DNA of 64,000 nt from Desulfovibrio sp. OttesenSCG-928-G15 (GCA_030266525.1 JAJDIC010000001.1:1-64000); one strand, 5' to 3'; positions 44,916 through 54,164 are shown, counted from the first letter of the stretch. Translations and numbers: made by a program. The notes: generated from the letters alone by a model not told the origin.

Positions 44916-45266
44916 ATGGTTGATTTCGGCTCACAAGAGAACAGCAACAGGCGGGCGTATCAAAGAGTGCCGCTGGACGCGCCTTTTTTTGCCACCATAC
45001 ATCGGCAGGGAGAAGCGCTGAATGTGCTTATCGTTGACTGTAGCCGGGGCGGCATGCAATTTGCCCTGCCGCCTGGGGTGCCCATGCCGGAAGAGTGGCT
45101 CGGCTCTCCCGTATTTATTTCCGGGCTGCCGGCGGTCTTTGATGCAGACGGTAACGGCTGTCCGGCGATTTTGAACTGGCTGGGCAGCAGCAGGTGCGGC
45201 GTCCGCTTTGAACAACCGCTTGCCTTTACCGACGAAGCGTTACGTTCTGTGCTCGACAGCTTTTAG
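44916..45266 (+). CDS. PilZ domain protein
   Basis: This 116-residue protein is a single PilZ domain: the R-x3-R motif in RRAYQRVPLDAPF (residues 11-23) and D-x-S-x2-G in VDCSRGGMQF, then a C-terminal GVRFEQP strand. These two motifs bind cyclic di-GMP. It may control motility or surface behaviour; no partner is evident nearby. The ATG at 44916 has only a weak ribosome binding site. Confidence 0.88.
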   Translation: MVDFGSQENSNRRAYQRVPLDAPFFATIHRQGEALNVLIVDCSRGGMQFALPPGVPMPEEWLGSPVFISGLPAVFDADGNGCPAILNWLGSSRCGVRFEQPLAFTDEALRSVLDSF

Positions 45267-45281
45267 ATAATTTACTCTGCT

Positions 45282-45632
45282 CTAATGACCCGACCAGTCG
45301 AGTATGTGATTGAGACTGCGCGTGGACTGGCTAAAGGCTCCGTGTGTAAACACATGGCGCGTCAGGGTCCATGCTTCCATGTCCAGATAGTCCAGCTTTC
45401 CTGTGGCATCCCGGGCCAACGTTGTCGCCAGTTCGGCAAGTACCTCTTCAAGCGGAAAGTACAATCCTTCAAAGCTGATGCGCAGCAGTGCGCCTTCCTG
45501 AAACACAGTTTCCTCGCCCTCAGTGGACCTGTCGGCGATGGCCTGCTGCATGACTCGCGTAATGCGCTCCGCCGAGCCTTCGGGTGCGGCAGAAAAGGAA
45601 GCGTATACTTTTATCGGGGGTTGACTGACCAT
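45282..45632 (-). CDS. Conserved-looking hypothetical protein
   Basis: This 116-residue protein has no signal or membrane segment. It reads as a mixed alpha/beta fold (IKVYASFSAAPEG, ALLRISFEGLYFPLEEVL, KLDYLDMEAWTLTRHVF) and ends RSLNHILDWSGH. The hydrophobic pattern and lack of low-complexity sequence favour real coding over the overlapping plus-strand frame. I know no family. It converges with the PilZ gene, 15 bp apart. Confidence 0.6.
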   Translation of the reverse strand: MVSQPPIKVYASFSAAPEGSAERITRVMQQAIADRSTEGEETVFQEGALLRISFEGLYFPLEEVLAELATTLARDATGKLDYLDMEAWTLTRHVFTHGAFSQSTRSLNHILDWSGH

Positions 45633-45790
45633 AGCTGCCTGTCTGTATGCGATGTGCCTGTGTGTATGCGGCGTAGTGCCGGTATGCCGCGTTTTGTTCA
45701 ATATCGCCTCTGATAGTCGGCGTATGTGGCGATTCTCACGTCAGCGCTGTGTTCGCGGGTACGGTATAGTGAAGCTCCAGGGGCGAACTT

Positions 45791-46843
45791 TTATTTGAGC
45801 GAAGTCTGTTTGCCGCCGCATTTACCGGCGGAAATGGTCCATTCAAGCATGGCGCAGTCGCCAAGCGCACAGGCTTTTTCCACGTCGGAGCACAGGTCCG
45901 TGTCATGCAGAACGAGCCGGGCCATGGCTCTGTGCCGGTAATAGACCGGGTTGTGGGGAGAAAGGCTGACCGCCGTGGTAAAACTTTGCAGGGCCTTTTT
46001 CGGTAAAAAGCGCTTGAGCAGGGTGGTGCCCATCACGTTGTGAACCCTGGCATAGCCGGGCAGGGTGGCTATGGCTTTTGCCGCAATTTTCATGGCGGTG
46101 AAAGAATCGTCATCTTGCAGGGCATACTCGGCGAGAGCGCAACCGACAAGCGGGTTCCCGGGGGTATGGCGTTCGGTTTCAGCCATTTGTCCGCGTATGT
46201 TGCCCGGTGCGGGCAGATTGTAGCCATAGGCGGCGATTAACGGGAAAACTTTTTGCATGGAGCGCATTTGCCCGACAACATACTCCAGCTCATGGGCTGT
46301 TTTTTTTCCGCCGCTGTCGCGCATATTGCGCCCATAGAGCATTTCGGCGGCTTTGTCATAGCAGGTCAGCAACCTGGTCTGGTATTCGGCCCCGGCGGAG
46401 TACATTTCGATGAGATCCTGCCGGACAAGGGCATCCTTGAGCAGCTCGGCCTGCTTTTTTTGGGGAGTCAGGGTCAGGGTTACTGTGGCCATGTGGCCCG
46501 TTTCGGACTGGGAAACTTTTTTTTCAGATATTTTGCCGGAATAGAGCATTCTGGCCATGCCGCGAAGGCGCAGCCGCATGTCCGGCGCTTCTGCTTCCGA
46601 AGTTTTTTGGTGCAGCAGACGTTGGGAAATAAAAAGCGCAGCCCTTTCGTAAGCCTCCACTTCGGCTGCTGCGAAGGCGGCGGCTTCTGCCTGGAGCCTG
46701 TGTATCTCCTTGCCATAGGGCCTTTGTTGTGTAACAAGTATGTCGGCGAACGCGAGAAGAGGAAGAAACGCCTGTGTCACTAGTCCTAGACAGACGAACA
46801 GGGCGTAGCCGCATAGTTGAAGCCTGACGCGATGCAAAATCAT
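45791..46843 (-). CDS. Periplasmic TPR-like protein
   Basis: This 350-residue protein begins with a basic N-terminus and a long hydrophobic signal ending near FLPLLAFA, so it is exported. A helical region EAAAFAAAEVEAYERAALF follows. The C-terminal third has TPR-like repeats (ARVHNVMGTTLLKRFLPKKAL, TAVSLSPHNPVYYRHRAMAR) and ends with several Cys (CSDVEKACALGDC, AGKCGG) that may form disulfides. The frame is open upstream of the chosen ATG but without sensible sequence. No specific role is inferred. Confidence 0.75.
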   Translation of the reverse strand: MILHRVRLQLCGYALFVCLGLVTQAFLPLLAFADILVTQQRPYGKEIHRLQAEAAAFAAAEVEAYERAALFISQRLLHQKTSEAEAPDMRLRLRGMARMLYSGKISEKKVSQSETGHMATVTLTLTPQKKQAELLKDALVRQDLIEMYSAGAEYQTRLLTCYDKAAEMLYGRNMRDSGGKKTAHELEYVVGQMRSMQKVFPLIAAYGYNLPAPGNIRGQMAETERHTPGNPLVGCALAEYALQDDDSFTAMKIAAKAIATLPGYARVHNVMGTTLLKRFLPKKALQSFTTAVSLSPHNPVYYRHRAMARLVLHDTDLCSDVEKACALGDCAMLEWTISAGKCGGKQTSLK

Positions 46844-47269
46844 TGAGCAATCTGCCTTTGAGGGTGCACGCCACTGCCGGCACCTGGCTTGCCGCTTCGG
46901 CTGGCGAGCTGCAAATACCGTCCGGGAGTATGGCTGCGGGAAAAAACTTTTAAAAAAGTAGTGGGGCGATACTTGCCACACGTCTGCCTTTCTTGCTACA
47001 CTACTTCAAGTGTTGGAGCAAAAGCTAGAGTGCTTGCGTAAAATATTCGGCCTCAGGTAAAAATATCAGGTTTTCCACACGAATTATTTGAAATTGCTTT
47101 TTCTTTATTGACTAGCCGTTTTATTCTTGGCAAAAAATAGTTAAGAATCTTAAATTAGGGTTGACATTGTAGCCATGCTCTGTAAAAGCATTGGCACTTA
47201 AGGTGTAAACACAAAAGCAAGTTGCAGTCCCGCTGCTTGCAAATTAACCACATTGCCACGGAGATAGTG
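46844..47269. other. AT-rich divergent region upstream of HU gene
   Basis: From about 47030 to 47170 the sequence is notably AT-rich, with A and T tracts and a promoter at 47161. Such curved AT-rich DNA is common upstream of HU genes. No small gene is seen. Confidence 0.5.
47161..47188 (+). promoter_or_regulatory. Sigma-70-type promoter of the HU gene
   Basis: A consensus TTGACA (47161-47166) is followed after 16 bases by TAAAAG, about 80 bases before the HU ATG. The -35 is perfect; the -10 is weak. Confidence 0.55.
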
Positions 47270-47545
47270 ATGACCAAAGCTGAACTGGTACAAAAAATTC
47301 ATGCCAAATCCGGCCTTGCTACCAAAACCCAGGCGGAAGCCGCTCTTGACGCCCTGATTGCTACCCTGACCGACGCCATGAAAGCCGGCGATACCGTGAC
47401 TTTCACCGGTTTTGGCAGCTTCAAGGTGACCCAGCGCGCCGCCCGCAAAGGCCGTAACCCCCGCACCGGCAAAGAGATCAACATCCCCGCCGGCAAAGCG
47501 GTCAAGTTTACCCCCGGCAAAGCTCTGAAAGAAGCCGTAAAATAA
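47270..47545 (+). CDS. HU-family DNA-binding protein
   Basis: This 91-residue nucleoid protein starts MTKAELVQKIHAKSGLATK and has the beta-arm signature GFGSFKVTQRAARKGRNPRTG followed by IPAGKAVKFTPGKALK. Length and motif are standard for HU. The ATG at 47270 follows GGAG; the longer frame from 47222 is not conserved. It has its own promoter and a perfect terminator, so it is monocistronic. Confidence 0.97.
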   Translation: MTKAELVQKIHAKSGLATKTQAEAALDALIATLTDAMKAGDTVTFTGFGSFKVTQRAARKGRNPRTGKEINIPAGKAVKFTPGKALKEAVK

Positions 47546-47562
47546 GTTTTCCCTTCTGTTTT

Positions 47563-47610
47563 TGTACAAATAAAAAACCGCCTTTTGCGAGGCGGTTTTT
47601 TATTTGTACA
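47563..47610 (+). terminator. Intrinsic terminator of the HU gene
   Basis: TGTACAAATAAAAAACCGCC and GGCGGTTTTTTATTTGTACA form a 20-bp perfect stem with an 8-base loop. The T6 run inside the 3' arm serves as the U-tract. Confidence 0.92.
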
Positions 47611-47806
47611 TTGTAAGGCTTTGGGGCATTTTGCCCCTGGATAGTGTTGGCAAGAGATGTCTTTTGCCCTCTGCCCGCGTTGCTACAGAACCCCTTGAAG
47701 ACCATGGGCGAAAGCGCCCCCTCTCTCCGGGTAAACCTGCCGCGCCTTGGCAGTGAACAAAATCCAAATTCATGTGACACTATTCAAGCCACAACCGGAG
47801 CTGCTT

Positions 47807-48586
47807 GTGGAATGGATTGACCCCTTGCACCTTGGCCTTGCAGGCCTGTGTATTGTCACTGTTGCGGCGTTTTTTGCCGGGTTTGTTGATAGCGTCGCCG
47901 GCGGCGGGGGGCTTATCAGCCTTCCGGCAGCGCTTCTTGCTGGTTTGCCGCCCCATCTGGCTCTGGGCACGGGCAAGTTTATGGCCTCGCTCGGCACTAC
48001 CGCTTCTTTTCTTACCTACGCAAGGCACAAAGCTATTCTATGGAAGGTTGCGGCCATCGGGTCTCCCTTTTCCTTTGCGGGGTCCGCGCTTGGCTCGCAG
48101 GCGGCGCTCTGGCTTGATAATGCCGTTCTTGGTAAAATTATTCTCTGTCTTTTGCCTGTAGCGGCCCTTCTGACGTTTATGCCCATACGCGAGGGGCACA
48201 GGGAAAAAGACAGCAACCCCGTGGCTCTTTGGGTGCTTACCCCTGTTATCTGTTCTGCTATCGGGTTTTATGACGGATTTTTCGGCCCGGGAACCGGCAG
48301 TTTTTTTCTGCTTTGCCTGCATTTTTTTCTTGGGCTTAACCTGATTGCTGCAACCGGCACGGCCAAGGCCTTCAACCTGGCCTCCAACCTGAGCAGCCTG
48401 GGTATATTTCTGGTGAACGCAAAAATTTATTATTTTGTTGCAATTCCCATGGCCCTTGCCAATATTGCCGGTAATGTCTGCGGAAGTAAAATGGCCTTGC
48501 GCGGTGGTCCCAAGGTTATCAAACGCATGTTATTGCTTTCGCTTTTACTGCTGTTTGCATCCCTTGTGTGGCGCTATTTTGCATAG
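47807..48586 (+). CDS. TauE/SafE-family permease
   Basis: This 259-residue protein has about eight membrane segments and the TauE/SafE (PF01925-type) features GFVDSVAGGGGLISLPAAL near the N-terminus, TGKFMASLG, and FYDGFFGPGTGSFF in the second repeat. The family exports sulfur oxyanions or organosulfonates; the substrate is unknown. I chose GTG 47807, preceded by CCGGAG at 6-7 bases; an upstream in-frame TTG (47747) gives an extra polar N-terminus. Confidence 0.9.
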   Translation: MEWIDPLHLGLAGLCIVTVAAFFAGFVDSVAGGGGLISLPAALLAGLPPHLALGTGKFMASLGTTASFLTYARHKAILWKVAAIGSPFSFAGSALGSQAALWLDNAVLGKIILCLLPVAALLTFMPIREGHREKDSNPVALWVLTPVICSAIGFYDGFFGPGTGSFFLLCLHFFLGLNLIAATGTAKAFNLASNLSSLGIFLVNAKIYYFVAIPMALANIAGNVCGSKMALRGGPKVIKRMLLLSLLLLFASLVWRYFA

Positions 48587-48769
48587 GCAGGCACAGTATG
48601 CGACCTTTCTTGCCATGTTTCTTGCCATGGGCTGACAACTAGGTGTTTATCCTGTATTATTCGACTGTCCTGCTTCATTGCCCTTATCCACCTGAATCTG
48701 ACACAGGGGCTGCTCTTGATAGCGGTTTTACATCAAGTACCAAGAGACAGTCGCTGACCGGGGAAAAGA

Positions 48770-49345
48770 ATGTCGCCCACCACCTACTCCTTACACGCCT
48801 TGGCAGAAGCCCTGGCTCCCCTGTCACACAGCCTTGCTGCCGGTTTGTTGGTCCGGCCCATGCCCGCGCTTGTTGCCAAAGAAGGCGACGGGGCGGCAGA
48901 GCGGCTGGCTGGCAACGATATTGTCAAGGCGCTGTGCGTACAACTGGGAAAAGCTTTTCAAGAGCATGTGCCAGCCATACGTGACGCCATGGCAGCCCTG
49001 GAAACATGCGAGGAAGAAGAGCTGGAAGAACTGGTGGACGAGCTGGCCAGCCCTGCCCTTGAGCTTGTGGATATGGCAAGAGCAATCTGGGCAAGCGAAC
49101 TTCCCCCCGCTGCCGAGGGCTTACGCCCCCTTCTGGCGACGCTTGCAGAAGCGCCCGTTACTCAGATTCTGCAATGGGTACTGGAAATTTTGCACCTCGT
49201 GGTCGACCCGTGGTCATTGTCTGACGACCCGGAAAACCCGGACCCCGGTTTTCGCTTCGAGGTGCCGGATGGCCCCATCCGGGAAGCCATAACCCTGTGG
49301 GGTAAGGAGCATCCGGGCGTGTTACCCCAGGACGTAGTTTTTTGA
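48770..49345 (+). CDS. Hypothetical helical protein
   Basis: This 191-residue protein is almost all predicted helix with an acidic block (EEEELEELVDELASP, about 85-97), no signal and no membrane segment. It ends with PGFRFEVPDGPIREAITLWG. I recognise no domain. GGGGAAAAG precedes the ATG. It lies between the TauE permease and aminotransferase genes on the same strand with gaps of about 180 bp each, so an operon is not certain. Confidence 0.7.
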   Translation: MSPTTYSLHALAEALAPLSHSLAAGLLVRPMPALVAKEGDGAAERLAGNDIVKALCVQLGKAFQEHVPAIRDAMAALETCEEEELEELVDELASPALELVDMARAIWASELPPAAEGLRPLLATLAEAPVTQILQWVLEILHLVVDPWSLSDDPENPDPGFRFEVPDGPIREAITLWGKEHPGVLPQDVVF

Positions 49346-49517
49346 GGGAACGCTGTTCTTTTCCATAGGGCTGCGTCGGTTCACCCTTTCCAAGGGAGGG
49401 CAGGACGGACGAGTCCGGCTTCTCTTTTTTGCGACAGTCCTGTGAGAAACAGTATTTCCGTTTTGTTGGGTGGATTTTCGCTTTCTTGTCTTACCAGGAA
49501 TAGAAGGAACAAAAAAA

Positions 49518-50615
49518 ATGTCTTACGCGCCCATTCCCATGATTCCCGGGCCAACAACCGTTAGCCCGAAAGTTCTTGACGCCATGTGCCGTGATTTCGG
49601 CTCGGGTCAGGTGGAAAAAGAATTTCTGTCCACGTATGCTCGTACTGGGCGAAAGCTTGCCCGGTTGATGGGACCCAAAAATCCGGATGTGGTCCTGATG
49701 ACCGGTGAAGGGATGCTCGCCCTTTGGGGCGCGTTGAAAAGCTGTTTGCGCCCTGGAGATGCTGTTGTCAGCGTGGTGAACGGGTATTTCAGTCAGGGCA
49801 TTGCCGAGATGGCAGCGGGGCTTGGCTGTAAGGTGGAATCTGTGGTTCTGCCCTTTGACAGCACTGTGGATGCTGACGCGCTGCAAAAAATTGAGGATTG
49901 TGTACGTCGGGTGCAGCCGGTCATGATAACGGCGGTTCACTGCGAAACGCCTTCCGGCACGTTGAACCCTCTGGAGGGAATCGGCGGGATCAAAAAACGC
50001 CTGGGCGTGCCTCTGCTCTATGTGGATGCGGTAGCCAGCCTTGGCGGCGCACCTGTTCTTGCGGACGACTGGAGTATTGATCTCTTGCTTGCCGGGTCGC
50101 AGAAGTGCCTTTCCGCACCGCCCTCCATGACTATTATCGGGGTGAGCGAAACAGCCTGGGACATTATGCACAAGGTCGGCTACGCGGGCTATGATTCGAT
50201 TTTGCCCTTCCGTACCGTGCAGCAGGACGGTCGCTGCCCGTATACGCCATACTGGCATGGTGTTGCCGCCCTTGAAGCTGCCATGGACATACTGCTGGAA
50301 GAAGGTCTGGACGATGTTTTCGCCCGGCATGAAAAAGTAGCCGCTCAGTGCCATTCCGGTCTGGCGGCGCTGGGTATCGGGCTGTTCCCTCAGAGGGGGG
50401 CGGTGTGTTCTCCTACGGTGACAGCGGCCTTTGTTCCTCAGGGGTTCAGCTTTGCCGAATGGCAGGACCGGCTGCGCGCGCAAGGGCTTATTGTGGGCGG
50501 AAGCTTTGGCCCCATGGCCGGCAAGGTGTTCCGGCTGGGGCATATGGGCTTGCAGGCAGACGAAGGGCTGATGGAAAAAGCGCTTGAGGCTATTGCCGGG
50601 GTATTGAAGAAGTAA
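49518..50615 (+). CDS. Class V aminotransferase (serine-pyruvate/alanine-glyoxylate type)
   Basis: This 365-residue PLP enzyme starts IPMIPGPTTVSPKVL and has VLMTGEGMLALWGAL, HCETPSGTLNPL, VDAVASLGG and the PLP lysine in LAGSQKCLSAPPSM, as in the alanine-glyoxylate/serine-pyruvate group. The C-terminus has VGGSFGPMAGKVFRLGHMG. Substrate specificity is not clear; phosphoserine or phosphonate transaminases share the fold. The ATG at 49518 follows AAGGA. A good terminator lies downstream. Confidence 0.9.
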   Translation: MSYAPIPMIPGPTTVSPKVLDAMCRDFGSGQVEKEFLSTYARTGRKLARLMGPKNPDVVLMTGEGMLALWGALKSCLRPGDAVVSVVNGYFSQGIAEMAAGLGCKVESVVLPFDSTVDADALQKIEDCVRRVQPVMITAVHCETPSGTLNPLEGIGGIKKRLGVPLLYVDAVASLGGAPVLADDWSIDLLLAGSQKCLSAPPSMTIIGVSETAWDIMHKVGYAGYDSILPFRTVQQDGRCPYTPYWHGVAALEAAMDILLEEGLDDVFARHEKVAAQCHSGLAALGIGLFPQRGAVCSPTVTAAFVPQGFSFAEWQDRLRAQGLIVGGSFGPMAGKVFRLGHMGLQADEGLMEKALEAIAGVLKK

Positions 50616-50638
50616 GGCTTGCCCGGCGGCGTATATGC

Positions 50639-50682
50639 AAGCCCCCCGGTACGCGACAGAGCCGCGTATCGGGGGGCTTTAT
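50639..50682. terminator. Intrinsic terminator between aminotransferase gene and nifS
   Basis: AAGCCCCCCGATACGCG-type arms (AAGCCCCCCGGTACGCG and CGCGTATCGGGGGGCTT) form a long stem followed by TATTGTT. It sits between convergent genes. Confidence 0.8.
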
Positions 50683-50731
50683 TGTTGCAACTCGCATCAC
50701 GCCACGCTCCCCCGGGAACAAAAAACAGTAC

Positions 50732-51949
50732 CTACCCAGTTTGGCATGGTCGGCACGATGCGCTGCCGCTGGAAAGCGCGTCATCCGACAGGTTTTTGTA
50801 GGGTGAAATTTCCCTGAGCCGGGAAATAACCGGAGGCAGCACTTCACACAGCTTGTCCACTTCCTGCTGGGTGTTATAACGGCAGAGGGAGAGGCGCAGG
50901 GAACCGTGGGCGTAAGTAAAGGGCACTCCCATAGCCCGGAGCACATGGGAAGGTTCCAGGCTGCCAGAAGTGCAGGCAGAGCCGGAGCTGGCGCAAATAC
51001 CGTATTGGTCCAGCATAAGCAGAATGGCTTCGCCTTCCACATATTTGAACGAAATATTCATGGTGTTGGGCAGGCGGTTTTCCGGGTCGCCATTGATGAT
51101 GCTTTCGGAAATGGATGTGAGCAGGCGCTCCTGCAAATTGTCGCGCAGGGCGCGTACATGCGTGGTTTCGTCGGAAAAATGCCTGTCGGCAAGTGCGCAG
51201 GCCGCGCCCAGGGCAACAATGTTCGGCACAGCTTCCGTGCCAGCGCGGCGACCGTTTTCCTGGTGCCCGCCGCGCAGGAAGGGGCGAAAGGGCGCGCCCC
51301 TGCGCACGTACAGGGCGCCTACGCCTTTGGGGGCGTGGAGCTTGTGACCGGAGAGCGCCAGATAGTCAACGGGCAGGCTGGCCAGGTTGATCGGAATTTT
51401 TCCCACGGCCTGCACCGCGTCTACATGGAAGGGTATGCCACGCTCCTTGCAGAGCTGGCCGATGGCTTCCACGGGATAGATGTTGCCGGTTTCATTGTTG
51501 GCGTACATCACGGAAACAAGGGCCGTGTCTTTGGTCAGGGCCGCTTTCAACTCTTCCAGGTCGAGGCGTCCTTTATTGTCCACTCCAAGGTAGGTGACCT
51601 GATAGCCCGTCTTTTCCAGATGCTGACCAAGCGCCAGCACGGCGGGATGTTCCACGCGGGTGGTAATGAAGTGTTTTTTGTCCGGCCTTGCGCGAAGGGC
51701 AGAGAATATGGCTGTGGAGTCACTTTCCGTGCCGCAGGAGGTGAAAAGGATTTCTTCGGGCTGTGCGCCGACAAGTCGGGCCACCTGCTCCCTGGCCGTG
51801 GACAGGGCCTCCTTGGACTGACCTGCCAGACGGTACATGCTTGAGGGGTTGCCGTAGCTGCCTTTCAGGAAAGGCAGCATGGCTTCCAATACTTCCGGGG
51901 CCACCCCGGTAGTGGCATTGTTGTCAAAATATATCAGCGGAGCACTCAT
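50732..51949 (-). CDS. nifS: Cysteine desulfurase NifS
   Basis: NifS supplies sulfur from cysteine for Fe-S cluster assembly. The 405-residue protein has IYFDNNATTG, TSCGTESDSTAI, VEHPAVL, the PLP lysine in LALSGHKLHAPKGVG and the active Cys in CASSGSACTSG. The C-terminal tail has an extra C-R-P-C near the end. The start overlaps the nifU stop by ATGA. In Desulfovibrio-type bacteria this pair can serve general Fe-S assembly, and no nitrogenase genes are nearby, so a housekeeping role is likely. Confidence 0.95.
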   Translation of the reverse strand: MSAPLIYFDNNATTGVAPEVLEAMLPFLKGSYGNPSSMYRLAGQSKEALSTAREQVARLVGAQPEEILFTSCGTESDSTAIFSALRARPDKKHFITTRVEHPAVLALGQHLEKTGYQVTYLGVDNKGRLDLEELKAALTKDTALVSVMYANNETGNIYPVEAIGQLCKERGIPFHVDAVQAVGKIPINLASLPVDYLALSGHKLHAPKGVGALYVRRGAPFRPFLRGGHQENGRRAGTEAVPNIVALGAACALADRHFSDETTHVRALRDNLQERLLTSISESIINGDPENRLPNTMNISFKYVEGEAILLMLDQYGICASSGSACTSGSLEPSHVLRAMGVPFTYAHGSLRLSLCRYNTQQEVDKLCEVLPPVISRLREISPYKNLSDDALSSGSASCRPCQTG

Positions 51950-52863
51950 GCGGTTACCTCCTTGACGGTAATGCCGGGTTCCACCTGGTCTTGCAGGGTT
52001 TTTTGAATGAAACCTTCAATGGTCAGACGGCTGGAAGGGCAGCTTGTGCACATACCGCGAAGGGCCACGGAGACAACTTGCCCGTCGATATCCACCAGTT
52101 CCATGTCGCCGCCGTCCTGTTGCAGGCGGGGGCGGATAATTTCTTCAAGAACCGCCATGACTTTTTGCATCCGTTGCACATTGGAAAGAGCGGTCGCCGG
52201 TTTTGCCTGTGCGGCCTGGTCTGCTTGCCCTGTCCGGCCCGATGGGCGTAGGTCGGTAATGCCTGCGGGCAGGGGTTTGCCGCCAATCATGCCTGGAGGG
52301 GTACCGGCGAGGGTTGCTTCCAGAATCTGCCGGATATCGTCAATGCAATCGCCGCAGCCGCCACCGGCTTTGGTGAAGTTGGTCACTTCTTCTACGGTGG
52401 TGAGCTTGTTTTCCTGAATAACCTTGACTATCTGGTCTTCGGTTACGCCGAAACATTTGCAGACCAGCCGCCCTTCATGGGTGTGGGGAACGGGCGGCTC
52501 GCCCCGATAAGAGCGAATGGCCGCCTCCAGGGCTTCCTGGCCCATGACCGAGCAGTGCATTTTTTCCTTTGGCAGGCCGCCGAGATATTCGGCGATATCC
52601 TTGTTGGTAAGGGCCAGGGCCTCCTCAAGGGTTTTTCCCTTGACCATTTCGGTCAGGGCCGAGCTTGAGGCAATGGCACTGGCGCAGCCAAAGGTTTGAA
52701 ATTTCGCGTCTTCAATGCGGTTATCTTTGATTCGCAGGTATAATTTGAGCGCGTCACCGCAGGCCAGACTGCCGACTTCGCCAATGGCGTCGGCGTTGGC
52801 TATTTCCCCCACATTCCTGGGGTTGATGAAGTGCTCGCGTACTTTGTCGGTATATTCCCACAT
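51946..52863 (-). CDS. nifU: Iron-sulfur assembly scaffold NifU
   Basis: NifU is the scaffold partner of NifS. The 305-residue protein has three modules: an IscU-like N-terminal domain (Cys in SLACGDAL, TFGCASAIASSS and MHCSVMG), a central [2Fe-2S] domain (VCKCFGV ... GGGCGDCIDD) and a C-terminal Nfu domain with GMCTSCPSS. A Pro/Gln/Ala-rich linker (about 205-230) separates the last two. The ATG at 52863 follows GGAGG; the frame is open upstream into the divergent spacer but is not conserved. Confidence 0.96.
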   Translation of the reverse strand: MWEYTDKVREHFINPRNVGEIANADAIGEVGSLACGDALKLYLRIKDNRIEDAKFQTFGCASAIASSSALTEMVKGKTLEEALALTNKDIAEYLGGLPKEKMHCSVMGQEALEAAIRSYRGEPPVPHTHEGRLVCKCFGVTEDQIVKVIQENKLTTVEEVTNFTKAGGGCGDCIDDIRQILEATLAGTPPGMIGGKPLPAGITDLRPSGRTGQADQAAQAKPATALSNVQRMQKVMAVLEEIIRPRLQQDGGDMELVDIDGQVVSVALRGMCTSCPSSRLTIEGFIQKTLQDQVEPGITVKEVTA

Positions 52864-53071
52864 TGGAGCCTCCAGAGTTGCTGATACAGGGAGTGTTTGC
52901 GGCGCGCCATCTGCTGTTTGCGCAAAAAAGCCAAAGGCGTATCCGGCACCGCCGGTAGTATATGTAAGGCTGCATGCGCACTTTGGAAAGGGGGGGCAAC
53001 AAGATATACGTCTGATTGCAGGCAGAAAAGATATTGCATATATCAGCCCATGGGAACACAAAGGAAGCTGT

Positions 53072-53560
53072 ATGAGTATTGAAACGGTAAAAGACTATCT
53101 GCGCGAATGGGGCAAGGCGGACGCCGTGCTGGAGTTTGAACAGTCGTGCGCAACCGTGGAGCTTGCCGCACAAGCGGCAGGCGTGGAAGAGGCGCGTATT
53201 GCCAAAACCTTGTCTTTCAAGGATATGACCGAGAACGAAACCGGCTGTATTCTTGTTGTTGCTGCGGGTGATGCCCGGATAGACGGCAAAAAATTTAAGG
53301 AATGTTTCAGCATAAAATCCAAGATGCTCAGCCCGGAAGAGGCCCTTGCTGTTACCGGCCATTCTGTTGGCGGGGTATGCCCTTTTGCCATTGCCAACCC
53401 GCAGGTGCGCGTGTTTTTGGATGTTTCCCTGAAGCGGTTTGATACGGTGTTCCCCGCTTGCGGAAGCAGCTATTCCGTAGTGGAAATTTCCTGTGACGAA
53501 CTGTACGCCGCCTCAAAGGCAAGGGCCTGGGTGGATGTATGTAAAAACTGGGAGAGGTAA
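53072..53560 (+). CDS. YbaK/EbsC-family aminoacyl-tRNA deacylase
   Basis: This 162-residue protein is a YbaK/ProX-type editing domain: ARIAKTLSFK near residue 43, DARIDGKKFKECF, EEALAVTGHSVGGVCPF and FPACGSSYSVVEIS. The family clears mischarged tRNA (for example Cys-tRNA-Pro). AAGGAAG lies before the ATG at 53072. It is divergent from nifUS and precedes the macro-domain gene with a 4-bp gap, so those two are probably co-transcribed. Confidence 0.92.
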   Translation: MSIETVKDYLREWGKADAVLEFEQSCATVELAAQAAGVEEARIAKTLSFKDMTENETGCILVVAAGDARIDGKKFKECFSIKSKMLSPEEALAVTGHSVGGVCPFAIANPQVRVFLDVSLKRFDTVFPACGSSYSVVEISCDELYAASKARAWVDVCKNWER

Positions 53561-53564
53561 GGCT

Positions 53565-54083
53565 GTGAGTACGCGTATCCGGGTGGTGGTAGGGGATATA
53601 ACCCAAATGGATGTTGACGCGGTGGTAAACGCCGCCAATTCAAGCCTTCTTGGCGGCGGTGGCGTAGACGGAGCCATCCACCGGGCTGCGGGACCGGCCT
53701 TGCTGGAAGAATGTCGCACGCTGGGCGGTTGTCGCCCGGGTGATGCCAAAAGCACCGAGGGCTACGCTATGCGGGCCAGGTGGATAATCCACACCGTAGG
53801 TCCGATCTGGCAGGGCGGCAATGACGGGGAAGAAAAATTGCTGGGCAGCGCGTATACACGCTCATTGGAGGAAGCAGAGCGCGTGGGCGCGCACCGGGTG
53901 GCTTTTCCGGCCATATCCACCGGGGCCTATGGCTACCCGGCAGACAAGGCGGCCAAAGTGGCGGTAAAGGCTGTGCGCTCTTTCCTTGCGGAGCACAAAA
54001 TCCCCGAAGAAGTGCTGCTGGTCTGTTTTTCACAAAGCTCGGCCGATACCTATACACAGGCGCTTGCAGCCATGGCAGAGTAA
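53565..54083 (+). CDS. Macro-domain protein (ADP-ribose/O-acetyl-ADP-ribose hydrolase type)
   Basis: This 172-residue protein is one macro domain: VVGDITQMDVDAVVNAANSS (16-20 residues from start region), LGGGGVDGAIHRAAG, and the phosphate-binding loop FPAISTGAYGYP. The GDIT...NAAN and GGGVDGAIH motifs place it in the MacroD/YmdB group that removes ADP-ribose from proteins or deacetylates OAADPr. GTG 53565 is chosen since it starts the fold and follows a purine-rich site; an ATG at 53535 lies inside the upstream gene. Confidence 0.9.
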   Translation: MSTRIRVVVGDITQMDVDAVVNAANSSLLGGGGVDGAIHRAAGPALLEECRTLGGCRPGDAKSTEGYAMRARWIIHTVGPIWQGGNDGEEKLLGSAYTRSLEEAERVGAHRVAFPAISTGAYGYPADKAAKVAVKAVRSFLAEHKIPEEVLLVCFSQSSADTYTQALAAMAE

Positions 54084-54164
54084 GCCATTGCTCGACCCGT
54101 CCGCATATTTCTCCCCATTCACCCAAAAGGGTGCAGCAAGCCTCCCCTTGTTATTCACCTCTTG

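Noticed and set aside
44371..44934. A 187-codon minus-strand frame upstream of the histidine kinase
   Set aside because: Irregular composition, overlaps the kinase start and the PilZ start, and no ribosome binding site.
45285..45713. Plus-strand 142-codon frame overlapping the gene at 45282-45632
   Set aside because: Rich in Cys, Arg and Phe without fold-like periodicity; the minus-strand frame looks more protein-like.
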